Below, one piece after another: positions 47,254-56,373 of a stretch of 64,000 bases of DNA. The position numbers and the translations under genes were made by a program. Origin of the DNA: Mycolicibacter heraklionensis (GTDB lineage: Bacteria; Actinomycetota; Actinomycetes; Mycobacteriales; Mycobacteriaceae); NCBI RefSeq assembly GCF_001021505.1, contig NZ_LDPO01000001.1, forward strand, positions 62,001 through 126,000. The letters are read 5' to 3'. Below the pieces are notes generated by a model. It worked only from the letters and a program-made list of their open reading frames with translations. It was not told where the DNA came from and did not search any database. Each line of letters begins with the position of its first letter. Position 1 is the first letter of the stretch.

Positions 47254-47973
47254 CTACATCCCGAAAATCGGGGGCAGCGCCAGCACCATCATCAGCCCCC
47301 ACACCAGGTGGGTCAGCACCGGCGCCAGTATCCCACCGGTGGCTCGACGCTCGATGGCGCAGACGGTGCCGAGCACCAGCGCAGCCAATCCCACCATGAG
47401 GTTGCCTGCGGCCATCATCGCCGCAACGTAGAGCAGGGTCGAAAACACCAGCGGGGAGCGGCGACCGAACGCGCTGAACAGCGCGCCGCGGAAGAAAAGC
47501 TCCTCGGCGATCGCGTTGACCAGGGCGATCAGCACCACCAGCCGCCACGAGACCTCGGTGGTGTAGGCCAGGATCGCGACCACCTGATCGGCCAGCGGCG
47601 GAATGTCTTGCACCGCAAGCCCGCCCAGCAGGAACACCCCGCCGAGTACCAGGCCGACGCCGGTGCCGGTGAACACCGGCCGCTCGTTGCGCCCGCGGAA
47701 CCGCAACACCCCCAGGTGCAGCGGTCCGGCCACCACGGCCCCCACGGTCCAGACCGCGGCCAAGACCAGCGACAGCCAGTAGAACGCCGGGTCGCCTGGA
47801 AGCTTGCTGTGCATGGCGACCAGCACCGCGGCACCGATCAGCACCACCACTCCGACGACGACGCGACGCCGCTGCACCACTGCCCGCGGTTCGTGATAGG
47901 GCAGGGCGACCCTGGTCATGATGTCGGTGATCTCGCGCAGCAGGCCGGGGCGGGATGGACTGATCTGGGTCAT
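47254..47973 (-). CDS. CPBP-family intramembrane metalloprotease
   Basis: 239-residue membrane protein with about six TM segments. The CPBP/Abi signature is visible: AEELFFRGALF (EExxxR type) in the middle, and VLTHLVWGLMM near the C-terminus with the second His. Bacterial CPBP proteins process membrane proteins or confer bacteriocin self-immunity; role here unknown. I chose ATG 47973, which leaves a short cytoplasmic N-terminus; the frame is open to 48048. Confidence 0.82.
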   Translation of the reverse strand: MTQISPSRPGLLREITDIMTRVALPYHEPRAVVQRRRVVVGVVVLIGAAVLVAMHSKLPGDPAFYWLSLVLAAVWTVGAVVAGPLHLGVLRFRGRNERPVFTGTGVGLVLGGVFLLGGLAVQDIPPLADQVVAILAYTTEVSWRLVVLIALVNAIAEELFFRGALFSAFGRRSPLVFSTLLYVAAMMAAGNLMVGLAALVLGTVCAIERRATGGILAPVLTHLVWGLMMVLALPPIFGM

Positions 47974-48053
47974 AGGAGGACGTCCCCTCAGCGGCGGGTT
48001 GAGCAACGTCCCTAAAACGTAGCGGCGAAACGGCGGCCGGTGGCCCAAATGCG

Positions 48054-48572
48054 TTAGTTCGCTCGATGGACTTCGATCAGTCGCCGGTACGCCGCGGCGT
48101 TGTACCGATTGTTGCGGACCTCGGCCTCGCTCAGGTCTCGTCGTACCCGGCCCGGCACCCCGGACACCAGCGACCGGGGCGGCACCACCATCCCCTGCGG
48201 GATGACGGCACCGGCCGCGACCAGCGACCCCTCCCCCACCACGGCGCCATTGAGGACGATCGCTCCCATCCCGATCAGGCAGTCGTCCTCAATTGTGCAG
48301 CCGTGCAGCACCGCGTTGTGCCCGACGCTGACGTGCGCCCCGACTCGACAGGGGAACTCCTTGTCGACGTGGACGGTCACGCCGTCCTGGATGTTGGTGT
48401 CGATGCCGATCTCGATCGGCTCGACCTCGGCACGTAGCGTCGCCGAGTACCAGACGCTGGCCCGGGCGGCCAGGCTGACCTGGCCGATCAGGCTGGCGTT
48501 GGGCGCCACCCAGGCCTCCGGGTGCAGCTGCGGGGCGCGCCCGCGGATGGAGATGAGAAGCGGCTCGGGCAC
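48054..48572 (-). CDS. Gamma-carbonic anhydrase-like hexapeptide-repeat protein
   Basis: 172-residue left-handed beta-helix protein. Hexapeptide repeats run from PNASLIGQVSLAARASVWYS to the VVPPRSLVSGVPGRVRRDLS end. The three zinc His are recognisable (TVHVDKE, VSVGHNAVLHG). Related to CaiE/YrdA and to Rv3525c. It may be a carbonic anhydrase or an acyltransferase-like accessory protein. GTG 48572 follows the stop of the crotonase gene by 5 bases, so both belong to one operon. Confidence 0.87.
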   Translation of the reverse strand: MPEPLLISIRGRAPQLHPEAWVAPNASLIGQVSLAARASVWYSATLRAEVEPIEIGIDTNIQDGVTVHVDKEFPCRVGAHVSVGHNAVLHGCTIEDDCLIGMGAIVLNGAVVGEGSLVAAGAVIPQGMVVPPRSLVSGVPGRVRRDLSEAEVRNNRYNAAAYRRLIEVHRAN

Positions 48573-48577
48573 GCCGC

Positions 48578-49366
48578 TCAACGCGCCTTCCACACTGGTG
48601 CGCGCTTCTCGGCGAACGCCCGGGGTCCCTCCTTGGCGTCCTCGGACCGCAGCAGGGCGGAGAACTCTCGGCCGGTTCGGGCCCAACCGTCCACTTCGCC
48701 GGGGATGGCCCCGTCATCGACGCCGTAGGCGATCCGCTTGCTGGCCCGCACGGACAGCGGCGCGTTGCCGGTGATCCGTTCGGCCAGCTCCAGGGCTGCC
48801 TCCAGCGCCCCGCCGTCCTCGACCACGCGGTTGACCAGTCCCCAGCGGGCCGCGTCGGCCGCCGAGATGGGCTCCCCGGTGTAGAGCAGCTCCAGGGCAA
48901 CTTTGCGGGGCAGCTGATCGATGATGCGGAACACCCCGCCGGCACCGGCGATCAGGCCGCGCTTGACCTCGGGCAGCCCGAACTGGGCACGCTGCTCGGC
49001 GATCACCAGGTCGCTGGCCAGCGCGATCTCGGTGCCGCCTCCCAGCGCGGTGCCGTTGACCGCCGCGATGACGGGTTTGTCGATGAAGTGCTGCACGAAG
49101 CCGGCGAAACCCCACTCCGGGTGTTCGGGGTGGTAGATGTTCTCCCGGTTGGCGATCGCCTTGAGGTCGGCTCCGGCACTGAACGATTTGTCGCCGGCTC
49201 CGGTGAGAACGACCGCGCGCACCTCGTCGTCGTCTTGAGCCGCCGCCAAAGCGTCGCCGATGCCGGCGCTGACGGCGCCGTTGATCGCGTTGCGGGCTTC
49301 GGGCCGGTTGATCGTGATCAGCAGGACGTTTCCGCGCCGTTCTACCAGAACGGCCGCGTCACTCAC
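48578..49366 (-). CDS. Enoyl-CoA hydratase (crotonase family)
   Basis: 262-residue crotonase with intact catalytic set: DKSFSAGADLKA and NGTALGGGTEIALASDLVIA (first Glu), then AQFGLPEVKRGLIAGAGG (second Glu). It should hydrate 2-enoyl-CoAs in beta-oxidation. It overlaps the upstream thiolase gene by 4 bases, making thiolase, hydratase and gamma-CA-like protein one operon. A pair of thiolase and hydratase suggests fatty-acid or sterol side-chain breakdown. Confidence 0.92.
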   Translation of the reverse strand: MSDAAVLVERRGNVLLITINRPEARNAINGAVSAGIGDALAAAQDDDEVRAVVLTGAGDKSFSAGADLKAIANRENIYHPEHPEWGFAGFVQHFIDKPVIAAVNGTALGGGTEIALASDLVIAEQRAQFGLPEVKRGLIAGAGGVFRIIDQLPRKVALELLYTGEPISAADAARWGLVNRVVEDGGALEAALELAERITGNAPLSVRASKRIAYGVDDGAIPGEVDGWARTGREFSALLRSEDAKEGPRAFAEKRAPVWKAR

Positions 49367-50508
49367 AGCAGCTCCAGGATGGTCGCGTTGGCCTGGCCGC
49401 CGCCTTCACACATGGTCTGCAGTCCGTAGCGAATCCCGTTGGCGCGCATGTGGTAGAGCATGGTGGTCATGATCCGGGCGCCGGAGCCGCCGAGCGGGTG
49501 GCCCAGCGCGATCGCACCGCCGTTGGGGTTGAGCTTCTTCGGGTCGGCACCGATGTCGGCCAGCCAGGCCATGGGCACCGGGGCGAACGCCTCGTTGACC
49601 TCGAACACCCCGATGTCGTCGACGCTCAGACCGGAGCGCTGCAGCGCCTTCTGGGTTGCCGGGATCGGCGCGCTCAGCATCATCACCGGGTCAGCACCGG
49701 CCAGCGTCGCGGTGTGCACCCGCGCCAGCGGGGTCAGCCCCAGTTCGCGTGCCTTGGCCGCCGACATGAACAGCAGCGCCGCCGAGCCGTCGGAGATCTG
49801 GCTGGAGTTACCGGCGTGGATCACGCCGTCCTCTTTGAAGGCGGGCTTGAGCTGGGCCATCTTCTCCAGCGTGGTGCCGCGGCGGATGCCCTCGTCCTCG
49901 CTGACGACATTGCCCTCGGAGTCGGTGATCGAGACGATCTCGTCCTTGAAGGCGCCGGAGTCCTGTGCGGCACCGGCTTTTTCGTGCGAGGCGAGCGCGA
50001 ACTCGTCGAGCGCGGTGCGGCTCAGGCCCCACTTGGTGGCCATCATCTCCGCACCGATGCCCTGGTTGGGGGTCTGGCTGTAGCGCGCCTTGAAGGAGTC
50101 GCCGTAGGGCCGGCCACCGTTGGCCAGCGACGAGCCCATCGGGGTGCGCGACATCGACTCGACGCCCCCGGCGACGACGACGTCGTAGTGTCCGGCGATC
50201 ACACCGGCGGCGGCGAAGTGCACCGACTGCTGACTGGATCCGCACTGGCGGTCCACGGTCACCGCGGGCACCGTCTCCGGCCAGCCCGCGCTCAGCACGG
50301 CGGTACGACCGATGTCCAGGGCCTGCTCTCCGGCCTGCATGACGCAACCCCAGATCACGTCGTCGACCAGCGCCGGGTCCACACCGGCCCGGTTGACCAG
50401 GCCGTTGAGCACCTGGGCGGACAGTTCGGCCGGGTGTACCCCGGACAGTCCGCCGTTGCGCTTGCCGACAGGCGCGCGCACCGCTTCGACGATGACGGCT
50501 TCAGCCAT
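49363..50508 (-). CDS. Acetyl-CoA acyltransferase (thiolase, FadA type)
   Basis: 381-residue thiolase. Nucleophile Cys in DRQCGSSQQ (about residue 89), NEAFAP with its Asn-Glu, GHPLGGSGAR with the His and the C-terminal CEGGGQANA with the second Cys. It cleaves 3-oxoacyl-CoA to acetyl-CoA and a shorter acyl-CoA. The subfamily resembles FadA5/FadA6-type thiolases of sterol and fatty-acid degradation. RBS AAGGAGC. A palindrome (50535) lies 27 bases upstream. Confidence 0.93.
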   Translation of the reverse strand: MAEAVIVEAVRAPVGKRNGGLSGVHPAELSAQVLNGLVNRAGVDPALVDDVIWGCVMQAGEQALDIGRTAVLSAGWPETVPAVTVDRQCGSSQQSVHFAAAGVIAGHYDVVVAGGVESMSRTPMGSSLANGGRPYGDSFKARYSQTPNQGIGAEMMATKWGLSRTALDEFALASHEKAGAAQDSGAFKDEIVSITDSEGNVVSEDEGIRRGTTLEKMAQLKPAFKEDGVIHAGNSSQISDGSAALLFMSAAKARELGLTPLARVHTATLAGADPVMMLSAPIPATQKALQRSGLSVDDIGVFEVNEAFAPVPMAWLADIGADPKKLNPNGGAIALGHPLGGSGARIMTTMLYHMRANGIRYGLQTMCEGGGQANATILELL

Positions 50509-50534
50509 GGGTGCTCCTTAATCAACGAGGTGTA

Positions 50535-50553
50535 GTTGACGTCGATTGTCAAC
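50535..50553. promoter_or_regulatory. Inverted repeat in the thiolase promoter
   Basis: GTTGAC-N7-GTCAAC is a perfect 6-7-6 inverted repeat upstream of the thiolase ATG. On the minus strand it also includes TTGACA, a good -35 hexamer. A repressor site is likely; candidate TetR or FadR-type regulators are not adjacent. Confidence 0.45.
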
Positions 50554-50595
50554 CAACCCATCGCTGGCGCCCGCGGGGGGGTGGCCGGCCCCTGG

Positions 50596-51861
50596 TCAGC
50601 CGGCCGGAGTGAACTCCAGGTGCAGCTCCTGAAGCCCCCGCATGATGAACGTCGGCTCGTACGAGTAGCGGCGCGCTTCGGGCGGTCCGTGCCGGTCGGC
50701 ACAGATGCGGATGTCGGCCATCCGGTCCAGGATGCGGTTCAGGGAGATCCTTCCCTCGGCGCGGGCCAGCGGCGCGCCGGGGCATGAGTGCACCCCACGC
50801 CCGAACGCGACATGTTCGCGCACGTTGGCCCGGTCGACCCGGAACTGCTCGGGATCGGGGAACTTGCGCGGGTCCCGGTTGCTGGCACCTGGCAACAGCA
50901 TCACGGTGGTGCCAGCGGGCACCGTTGTCTGCCCGACGGTCGTGGTGGTGCGCGCCATCCGGAAGTGCGATTTGACCGGGCTTTCGGTCCGTAGTGTCTC
51001 CTCCAGGAACGCCGGGATGCGGCTGCGGTCCTCACGTAGCAAGGCCTGAATGTCGGGCCGTTCGGCGATCACCCGCAGGCCGGCACTGAGCAGCTTGACG
51101 GTGGTCTCCTGGCCGGCGGCGAACAGGAACGTCGCCACCCGCATCACGTCGATGATCTCGGGCGTCGACCCGTCTTCGTATTTCGCCTGGGCCAGGTCGG
51201 TCAGCACGTCCCCGCGCGGCTCCCTACGCCGGTCTTCGATGTAGGAGTAGAACTTGTCGTCGAGCCATTGCAGGGGATTGTGGTGGACCGGGTCGTCGTC
51301 GTCGACCGCACCCACCAGCTCGTTGGCCAGCACCTTGCGGAATTCGCGGTGGTCGGCGGCGGGCACCCCGAGCAGGTCCGCGATGACCAGCATCGAGAAC
51401 GGTTTGGCGTAGTCCTCGATGAATTCGCACCGGCCTCGGGCGACGAACTCATCGAGCTGCTGGTCCGCCAGCCGCCACATGAACTCTTCGTTTTCTTTGA
51501 GGCGTTTCGGGGTCAGCAGCCGGCTCAGCAGCCCGCGCGTTCGGGTGTGCTCCGGTGGGTCCTGCGTGACGATGTGCTCGTTCATCGGGATCTCGGAGCG
51601 GTGTTGCTCGATCAGGTCGCCGACATCGTCACCGACGGGTTCGAACGCCAGCCCGGAGAACGGCCCCGCAACCGACACACACGAGGAGAACGCCGGATCC
51701 CGATACACGGCAAGGGCTTCGGCATGCCCGGTGACGGCGAGCACGCCCTGGTGCGGTTCGTGCACGATCGGGCATTTCGCTCGTAGATGGTCGAAATAGG
51801 GGTACGGGTCCGGGATCAAGGATTGGTCGGTGAAGAAGTCGACCGATTCGAATTCGCTCAC
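50596..51861 (-). CDS. Cytochrome P450
   Basis: 421-residue soluble bacterial P450. I-helix AAGQETT (Thr for oxygen activation), K-helix EETLRTES (ExxR), haem loop FGRGVHSCPGAPLAR with the Cys thiolate near residue 358. HTRTRGLLSRLLTP is the C-helix region. No ferredoxin gene is adjacent, so electrons come from elsewhere. Co-directional with the SDR, P450 and ALDH genes upstream, after a gap of 19 bases. Substrate unknown; lipid, steroid or terpenoid likely (inference). Confidence 0.93.
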   Translation of the reverse strand: MSEFESVDFFTDQSLIPDPYPYFDHLRAKCPIVHEPHQGVLAVTGHAEALAVYRDPAFSSCVSVAGPFSGLAFEPVGDDVGDLIEQHRSEIPMNEHIVTQDPPEHTRTRGLLSRLLTPKRLKENEEFMWRLADQQLDEFVARGRCEFIEDYAKPFSMLVIADLLGVPAADHREFRKVLANELVGAVDDDDPVHHNPLQWLDDKFYSYIEDRRREPRGDVLTDLAQAKYEDGSTPEIIDVMRVATFLFAAGQETTVKLLSAGLRVIAERPDIQALLREDRSRIPAFLEETLRTESPVKSHFRMARTTTTVGQTTVPAGTTVMLLPGASNRDPRKFPDPEQFRVDRANVREHVAFGRGVHSCPGAPLARAEGRISLNRILDRMADIRICADRHGPPEARRYSYEPTFIMRGLQELHLEFTPAG

Positions 51862-51880
51862 AGCGCGCCTCCTACGCTAG

Positions 51881-52792
51881 TCACTGCACCATCTCGGTAA
51901 CGGCGGTCACCTGGGCGCCGGAAATGCTCATGATCTCCTCGAGGTTCTCGGCGATGTCCTCGGCGGTCAGCGGTGTCTTCATCACACCCGCGGTGCGCAC
52001 CACGGCGATGCGTGCCACCCCGCCCATGCCGACTTGCAGCACCTCTCCGTTGAGCGAGCAGTCTTCATGGGCGAGGAATGCCGCTGCGGGGGCGCACAAT
52101 TCGGGGGGCATGCTGGCGTTGATGGTGTCCATGACCTCTGTGGGGATGGCCAGCTGGGCTGCCACGGAGTCCGAGTGGGACGCGGACATGCGGGTGTAGG
52201 CGCGGGGCGCGACGGCGTTGACCCGGATGCCGTGTGCGATGCCCTCGGTCGCCAGATTGCGGGTCAGGCCGAACACTGCTCCCTTGGCGGCGCCGTAGCT
52301 GGTCAGCTCAGAGATGCCGCCCAGCATGGCTTCGGAGACGGTGTTGACGATGCGTCCGTAGCCCGCTGCGACGAAATGCGGCCAGGCGGCACGGGTTACC
52401 AGCAGGGTGCCGAAGAAGTGCACGTCGAACATGCTGCGGAATCGCTCGACCGACAAGGTTTCGAACAGGCCCGGATCGTGGATGCCGGCGTTGTTGACCA
52501 CCACGTCGATCCGGCCGAACGTCTCGACCGCAGTATCGATGATGGCTTGTGCGCCTTGCGGGTCGGCTACCGAGGCATAACATGCGACCGCCTGGCCGCC
52601 GCCGTCGGTGATCTCACGCACCACCTCGTCTGCCGGCGCCGACGACGAACCGACACCGTCGATGCCGGCCCCGTAGTCGGCCACCACCACGCGAGCTCCC
52701 CTGGCCGCCAACAGCATCGCGTGGCTGCGTCCCACCCCGCGCCCCGCGCCGGTGACGACGGCCACCCGCCCGTCAAAGCGCAACGGGCTCAT
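51881..52792 (-). CDS. Short-chain dehydrogenase/reductase (large SDR)
   Basis: 303-residue SDR, longer than the classical 250 with a C-terminal extension of about 40 residues (TAEDIAENLEEIMSISGAQV). TGAGRGVG motif, NNAGIHDPG, YGAAK active site. The insertion after beta-2 (DYGAGIDGVGSSSAPADEVV) is characteristic of the MFE-2/peroxisomal 17-beta-HSD4-like group. Overlaps the upstream P450 gene by 4 bases. Expected to oxidise a hydroxyl introduced by a P450 (inference). Confidence 0.9.
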   Translation of the reverse strand: MSPLRFDGRVAVVTGAGRGVGRSHAMLLAARGARVVVADYGAGIDGVGSSSAPADEVVREITDGGGQAVACYASVADPQGAQAIIDTAVETFGRIDVVVNNAGIHDPGLFETLSVERFRSMFDVHFFGTLLVTRAAWPHFVAAGYGRIVNTVSEAMLGGISELTSYGAAKGAVFGLTRNLATEGIAHGIRVNAVAPRAYTRMSASHSDSVAAQLAIPTEVMDTINASMPPELCAPAAAFLAHEDCSLNGEVLQVGMGGVARIAVVRTAGVMKTPLTAEDIAENLEEIMSISGAQVTAVTEMVQ

Positions 52793-54000
52793 GGGGCATC
52801 GAAGAGTACCGGCAGCGCCGTCGGTGACCGGAACACCTGGCCGCGGATGTGCGGATCACCCCCGTCGGGGTCCAGCCGAAGGTTGGGCAGCCGGTCGAAC
52901 ATCAGACCCAGCGCGTCGCGCATCTCCATCCGGGCCAGGTGGCTGCCCAGGCAGACGTGGGCGCCATGCCCCCACGAGACGTGGACCTTGGACTCGCGGA
53001 AGATGTCGAACAGGTTCGGTTCGCAGTAGCGGTCCTCCTGACGGTTGGCGGCCCCCAGCATCGGCATCACCGCGGAGCCGGCCGGAATGGGCACCCCGCC
53101 CAATTCGGTGTCACAGGTGGCCACCCGGGTGATGGTCAGCAGCGGCGCATCCCAGCGCACCCCCTCTTCGATCGCCTGAGGGAGCAGGGACCGATCGGTG
53201 CGGACGGCGTCGAGTTGATCGGTGTGGGTGAGCAGGGCGAACAACAGGTTGCCCAGTGAGCGGTAGGTGGTCTCGATGCCTGCCGGCAGCAGCAGCCGCA
53301 GGAACGAGAAGATCTCCTCGTCGGACAACTTCTGGCCGTCGATCTCGGCGTCGGCGAGCCGGCTGATCAGATCATTGCGCGGTTCGACCCGACGAGCGGC
53401 CAGGATCGGAGTGAAGTAGTCGCGCAGGGCCAGCGACGCGGCGCGCCCCCGTTCGGGATTGATGGTGAAGGACAGCAGCGAGATGGACCAGCGCTGGAAT
53501 TGCTCGTAGTCCTGCTCGGGCAGGCCCAGGATCCGGGCGATGATCCGGGTCGGGTATTCGAAGTTGAATTCCTTGACCAGGTCGGCGTGGCCCCGCTGGG
53601 CGAACCGGTCGATCAGCAGATTGGCCACCGGTATCACCAGCTCGTGTTCCCAGCCGGCCACCGCCCTGGGCGAGAACGCCTTGGACACCAGTGCCCGGTG
53701 GCGGCCGTGCACGGGCTCGTCCATGCCCAGCATGACCTGCTCGCCGAGCACGTCGCCGAAGGTGTCGATGATGATCGACGACGAGAATGCCTCGTTGTCG
53801 CGCAACATCTTTATCACGTCTTCGTGGCGGTACACCATGAAGACCGGCTTGGATTCCTCATGCGGCATCCCCGACATGTCGATACGCTGCACCGGCTCTT
53901 CGCGACGCAACCGGGCCAGTTCGGTGTACGGGTCACGAACGTCCCCCGACACCACGTCGTCGAAGGCGCCGAAGTCCTCCAGATCGTCAAACAGTTGCAC
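52789..54000 (-). CDS. Cytochrome P450
   Basis: 403-residue P450. I-helix PAGIETT (Ile replaces the usual Gly/Asp before ETT), ExxR in EEGVRWDAP, haem-binding WGHGAHVCLGSHLAR with Cys near 356. The Trp at the start of the haem loop replaces the usual Phe, a variant found in some actinobacterial P450s. It lies between the ALDH and SDR genes with an 11-base gap and a 4-base overlap, indicating a shared transcript. Confidence 0.93.
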   Translation of the reverse strand: MQLFDDLEDFGAFDDVVSGDVRDPYTELARLRREEPVQRIDMSGMPHEESKPVFMVYRHEDVIKMLRDNEAFSSSIIIDTFGDVLGEQVMLGMDEPVHGRHRALVSKAFSPRAVAGWEHELVIPVANLLIDRFAQRGHADLVKEFNFEYPTRIIARILGLPEQDYEQFQRWSISLLSFTINPERGRAASLALRDYFTPILAARRVEPRNDLISRLADAEIDGQKLSDEEIFSFLRLLLPAGIETTYRSLGNLLFALLTHTDQLDAVRTDRSLLPQAIEEGVRWDAPLLTITRVATCDTELGGVPIPAGSAVMPMLGAANRQEDRYCEPNLFDIFRESKVHVSWGHGAHVCLGSHLARMEMRDALGLMFDRLPNLRLDPDGGDPHIRGQVFRSPTALPVLFDAP

Positions 54001-54011
54001 AGCTGCTCCTC

Positions 54012-55496
54012 TTAACCGGCGGGGTAAGCCACGGATTTGATCTCGGTGTACTGGTCGAATCCGGCGACGCCGTTCTGGCGTCCGACCCCGCTGGCCTTGT
54101 AGCCGCCGAACGGTGTGTCGGCGCCATAACCCGCGGCACCGTTGATGCCCAGGAATCCTGCGCGCAGGCGTTTGGCCACGGCCAGAGCGTGTTCCAGCGA
54201 TCCCGACATGACGTTGCCGGCCAGCCCGTACACACTGTCGTTGGCGATCCGCACCGCGTCGTCCTCATCGTCGTAAGGAATGACGACGAGCACCGGGCCG
54301 AAAATCTCTTCTTGGGCGATGGTCATCGAGTTGTCGACGTCGGTGAACAGCGTCGGGCGGACGAAGAATCCGCGCTCCAAGCCGTTCGGTGAATCCGCTC
54401 CCCCGACCAGGAGTCGGGCACCTTCATCGATACCCTTCTGGATGTACCCGCGAATCCGACTGCGCTGCTTGGCCGAAATCACCGGACCGCACAGTGTTGC
54501 CGGATCCTGCGGGTCACCTGGGGCAACGCCCTCATAGATGCCCTGCAGAATGGCGACACCTTCGGCGTAGCGCGACCGCGGCAATAGCAGCCGAGTCGGG
54601 TTGGCGCAGCCTTGGCCGGCGTGCATGCACGGCGCGATGCCCATCATGGCGCCAAGCGCCAGATCGGCGTCCTCGAGCACGATCGTCGCGGACTTTCCGC
54701 CGAGTTCCAGGAAGAGCCGCTTCATGGTCGCCGCGCCCTTTTCCATGATGCGTCTGCCCACGGCGGTGGATCCGGTGAACGAGATCATGTCGACTTTGGG
54801 CGACAGCGTCAGCTCCTCGCCGATCAGCGGGTCCGACGCGGTGACCACGTTGACGACTCCCGCTGGGATGTCGGTGTTCTCGGCGATCAACCGGCCCAGG
54901 CGGGTGGCGTTGAACGGGGTGTCCGGTGCGGGTTTCAGAACCACAGTGTTTCCGGTCGCCAGCGCTTGGCCGATCTTGTGGATGGTGACCTCGAACGGGA
55001 AGTTCCACGGCACAATGGCCCCGACCACACCGACGGCTTCACGCCAGACCTTTCGGGTGGTGTTGGCCCCGGTCACCGAGACGAACGCGTCGCCCAGCGA
55101 CGTTTCCCACGGGTAGTCGTCGATCAGCTGCGCCGGGTAGTTCAGCGCGTCGGACAGCGGCGCGTCGAGCTGCGGTCCGTGCGTGATCGCCCGCGGGCAG
55201 CCGACTTCGGCGATCAGTTCTTCGCGCAGTTGTTCTTGTTCGGCTTCCAGCGCCTCCTGCAGTTGCCGCAGACAGCGCTGCCGGAACGCATGATCGACCG
55301 ACCAGTCGGTGTCGTCGAAGGCGCGCCGCGCGGCGTCGATGGCCCGGTGCATGTCCGCAGCGGACGCGTCGGCGACCTCCCCGAGCAGCTCCTCAGTGGC
55401 CGGGTTGGTGTTGGCGAACGTACCTGCTTGCCCGTCGACGAGTTTGCCGTCGATCATCATCCGGGATTCGAACCGCACCGGGAGTTGCTCAGCCAT
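54012..55496 (-). CDS. Aldehyde dehydrogenase family protein
   Basis: 494-residue ALDH. Catalytic Cys in HAGQGCANPTR (about 298), Glu in LELGGKSATI, oxyanion Asn in IVPWNFPFE, FTGSTAVGRR cofactor loop and EEIFGPVLVV. It should oxidise an aldehyde formed from P450 and SDR steps to the acid. Overlaps the upstream SDR by 8 bases. The ALDH at 30062 is a distant paralogue with different context. Confidence 0.94.
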   Translation of the reverse strand: MAEQLPVRFESRMMIDGKLVDGQAGTFANTNPATEELLGEVADASAADMHRAIDAARRAFDDTDWSVDHAFRQRCLRQLQEALEAEQEQLREELIAEVGCPRAITHGPQLDAPLSDALNYPAQLIDDYPWETSLGDAFVSVTGANTTRKVWREAVGVVGAIVPWNFPFEVTIHKIGQALATGNTVVLKPAPDTPFNATRLGRLIAENTDIPAGVVNVVTASDPLIGEELTLSPKVDMISFTGSTAVGRRIMEKGAATMKRLFLELGGKSATIVLEDADLALGAMMGIAPCMHAGQGCANPTRLLLPRSRYAEGVAILQGIYEGVAPGDPQDPATLCGPVISAKQRSRIRGYIQKGIDEGARLLVGGADSPNGLERGFFVRPTLFTDVDNSMTIAQEEIFGPVLVVIPYDDEDDAVRIANDSVYGLAGNVMSGSLEHALAVAKRLRAGFLGINGAAGYGADTPFGGYKASGVGRQNGVAGFDQYTEIKSVAYPAG

Positions 55497-56373
55497 TCTG
55501 GTCCTTCGTCAAAGAGCCGAACCGCGGCAGCCCCATCATCACCCGGATCATCTGGTGCAGTGCTGCGGCGGGCAATACTCGGCTGGCAATCAACAGCATT
55601 CGTGCGTCGGGGCCCACCGGGCGCCGCACAAAAGGCGCACGAGACTCCAGCGCCTTGGCCAGTCCGGCCGCGAACCGCTGCGGCGAGCGGGCCGCGACCT
55701 TCATGGCGAAGCGACCCCGTCGGTCCATGGTGGCGTGGTGTCGCGCGTAGGGGCCGGCGAAGTCGCGGCAGTCGGTGGTACCGGCGTCGGTGATGATCTC
55801 GGTGTCGTAGGTGCCCGTCACCAGAACGGTGACGCCGAGGCCGAACGGAGCGATCTCGCAGGCCAGCGATTCACCCCACCGCTCCAATGCGCCTTTGGCG
55901 GCGGAGTACGCCGCGGTCGCGGGCATGCCGCGGACTCCGCCCTGGCTGGAGACCAAGACGATGCGTCCGCGGCCGGCCGCCCTCATCGACGGCAACAGCG
56001 CGTTGGTCAACGCCACCGGTCCGAACACCGAGGTTGCGAACATGCGCTCCCACAGCTCGGTCGGGGTCTCTTCGGCCATCCCCGCTGCGGATATCCCGGC
56101 GTTGTGCACCACGGCGTTCGGCGCACCGACCGCTGCTTCGATGGCTTTCGCCGCTGCGGCCACCGATGCGGCATCGGTGAGGTCCAGCGGGATTCCGATC
56201 AGCCGCGTGTCGTCCTCGGACGCACCGGTGGCCTCGCGCAGTGCCTGCAGTCCCTTTTCGGGAGAACGCATCCCGGCGACTACCCGCCAGCCGCTGCGGT
56301 ACATGCGCACCGCCGACGCCAGCCCCAGCCCCCGCGAGGCGCCGGTGATGACGATGCTGCGCGGCTCACCCAT
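55489..56373 (-). CDS. Short-chain dehydrogenase/reductase
   Basis: 294-residue SDR with TGASRGLG near the N-terminus, HNAGISAAG, catalytic Ser-Tyr-Lys (SSQGG, YSAAK) and a C-terminal helical extension with Arg/Leu rich segments, similar to retinol/17-beta-HSD-type SDRs. The RS after beta-2 (GMRSPEKG) suggests NADP(H). Eight-base overlaps with both the AveC-like gene upstream and the ALDH downstream show tight translational coupling. Confidence 0.88.
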   Translation of the reverse strand: MGEPRSIVITGASRGLGLASAVRMYRSGWRVVAGMRSPEKGLQALREATGASEDDTRLIGIPLDLTDAASVAAAAKAIEAAVGAPNAVVHNAGISAAGMAEETPTELWERMFATSVFGPVALTNALLPSMRAAGRGRIVLVSSQGGVRGMPATAAYSAAKGALERWGESLACEIAPFGLGVTVLVTGTYDTEIITDAGTTDCRDFAGPYARHHATMDRRGRFAMKVAARSPQRFAAGLAKALESRAPFVRRPVGPDARMLLIASRVLPAAALHQMIRVMMGLPRFGSLTKDQNG

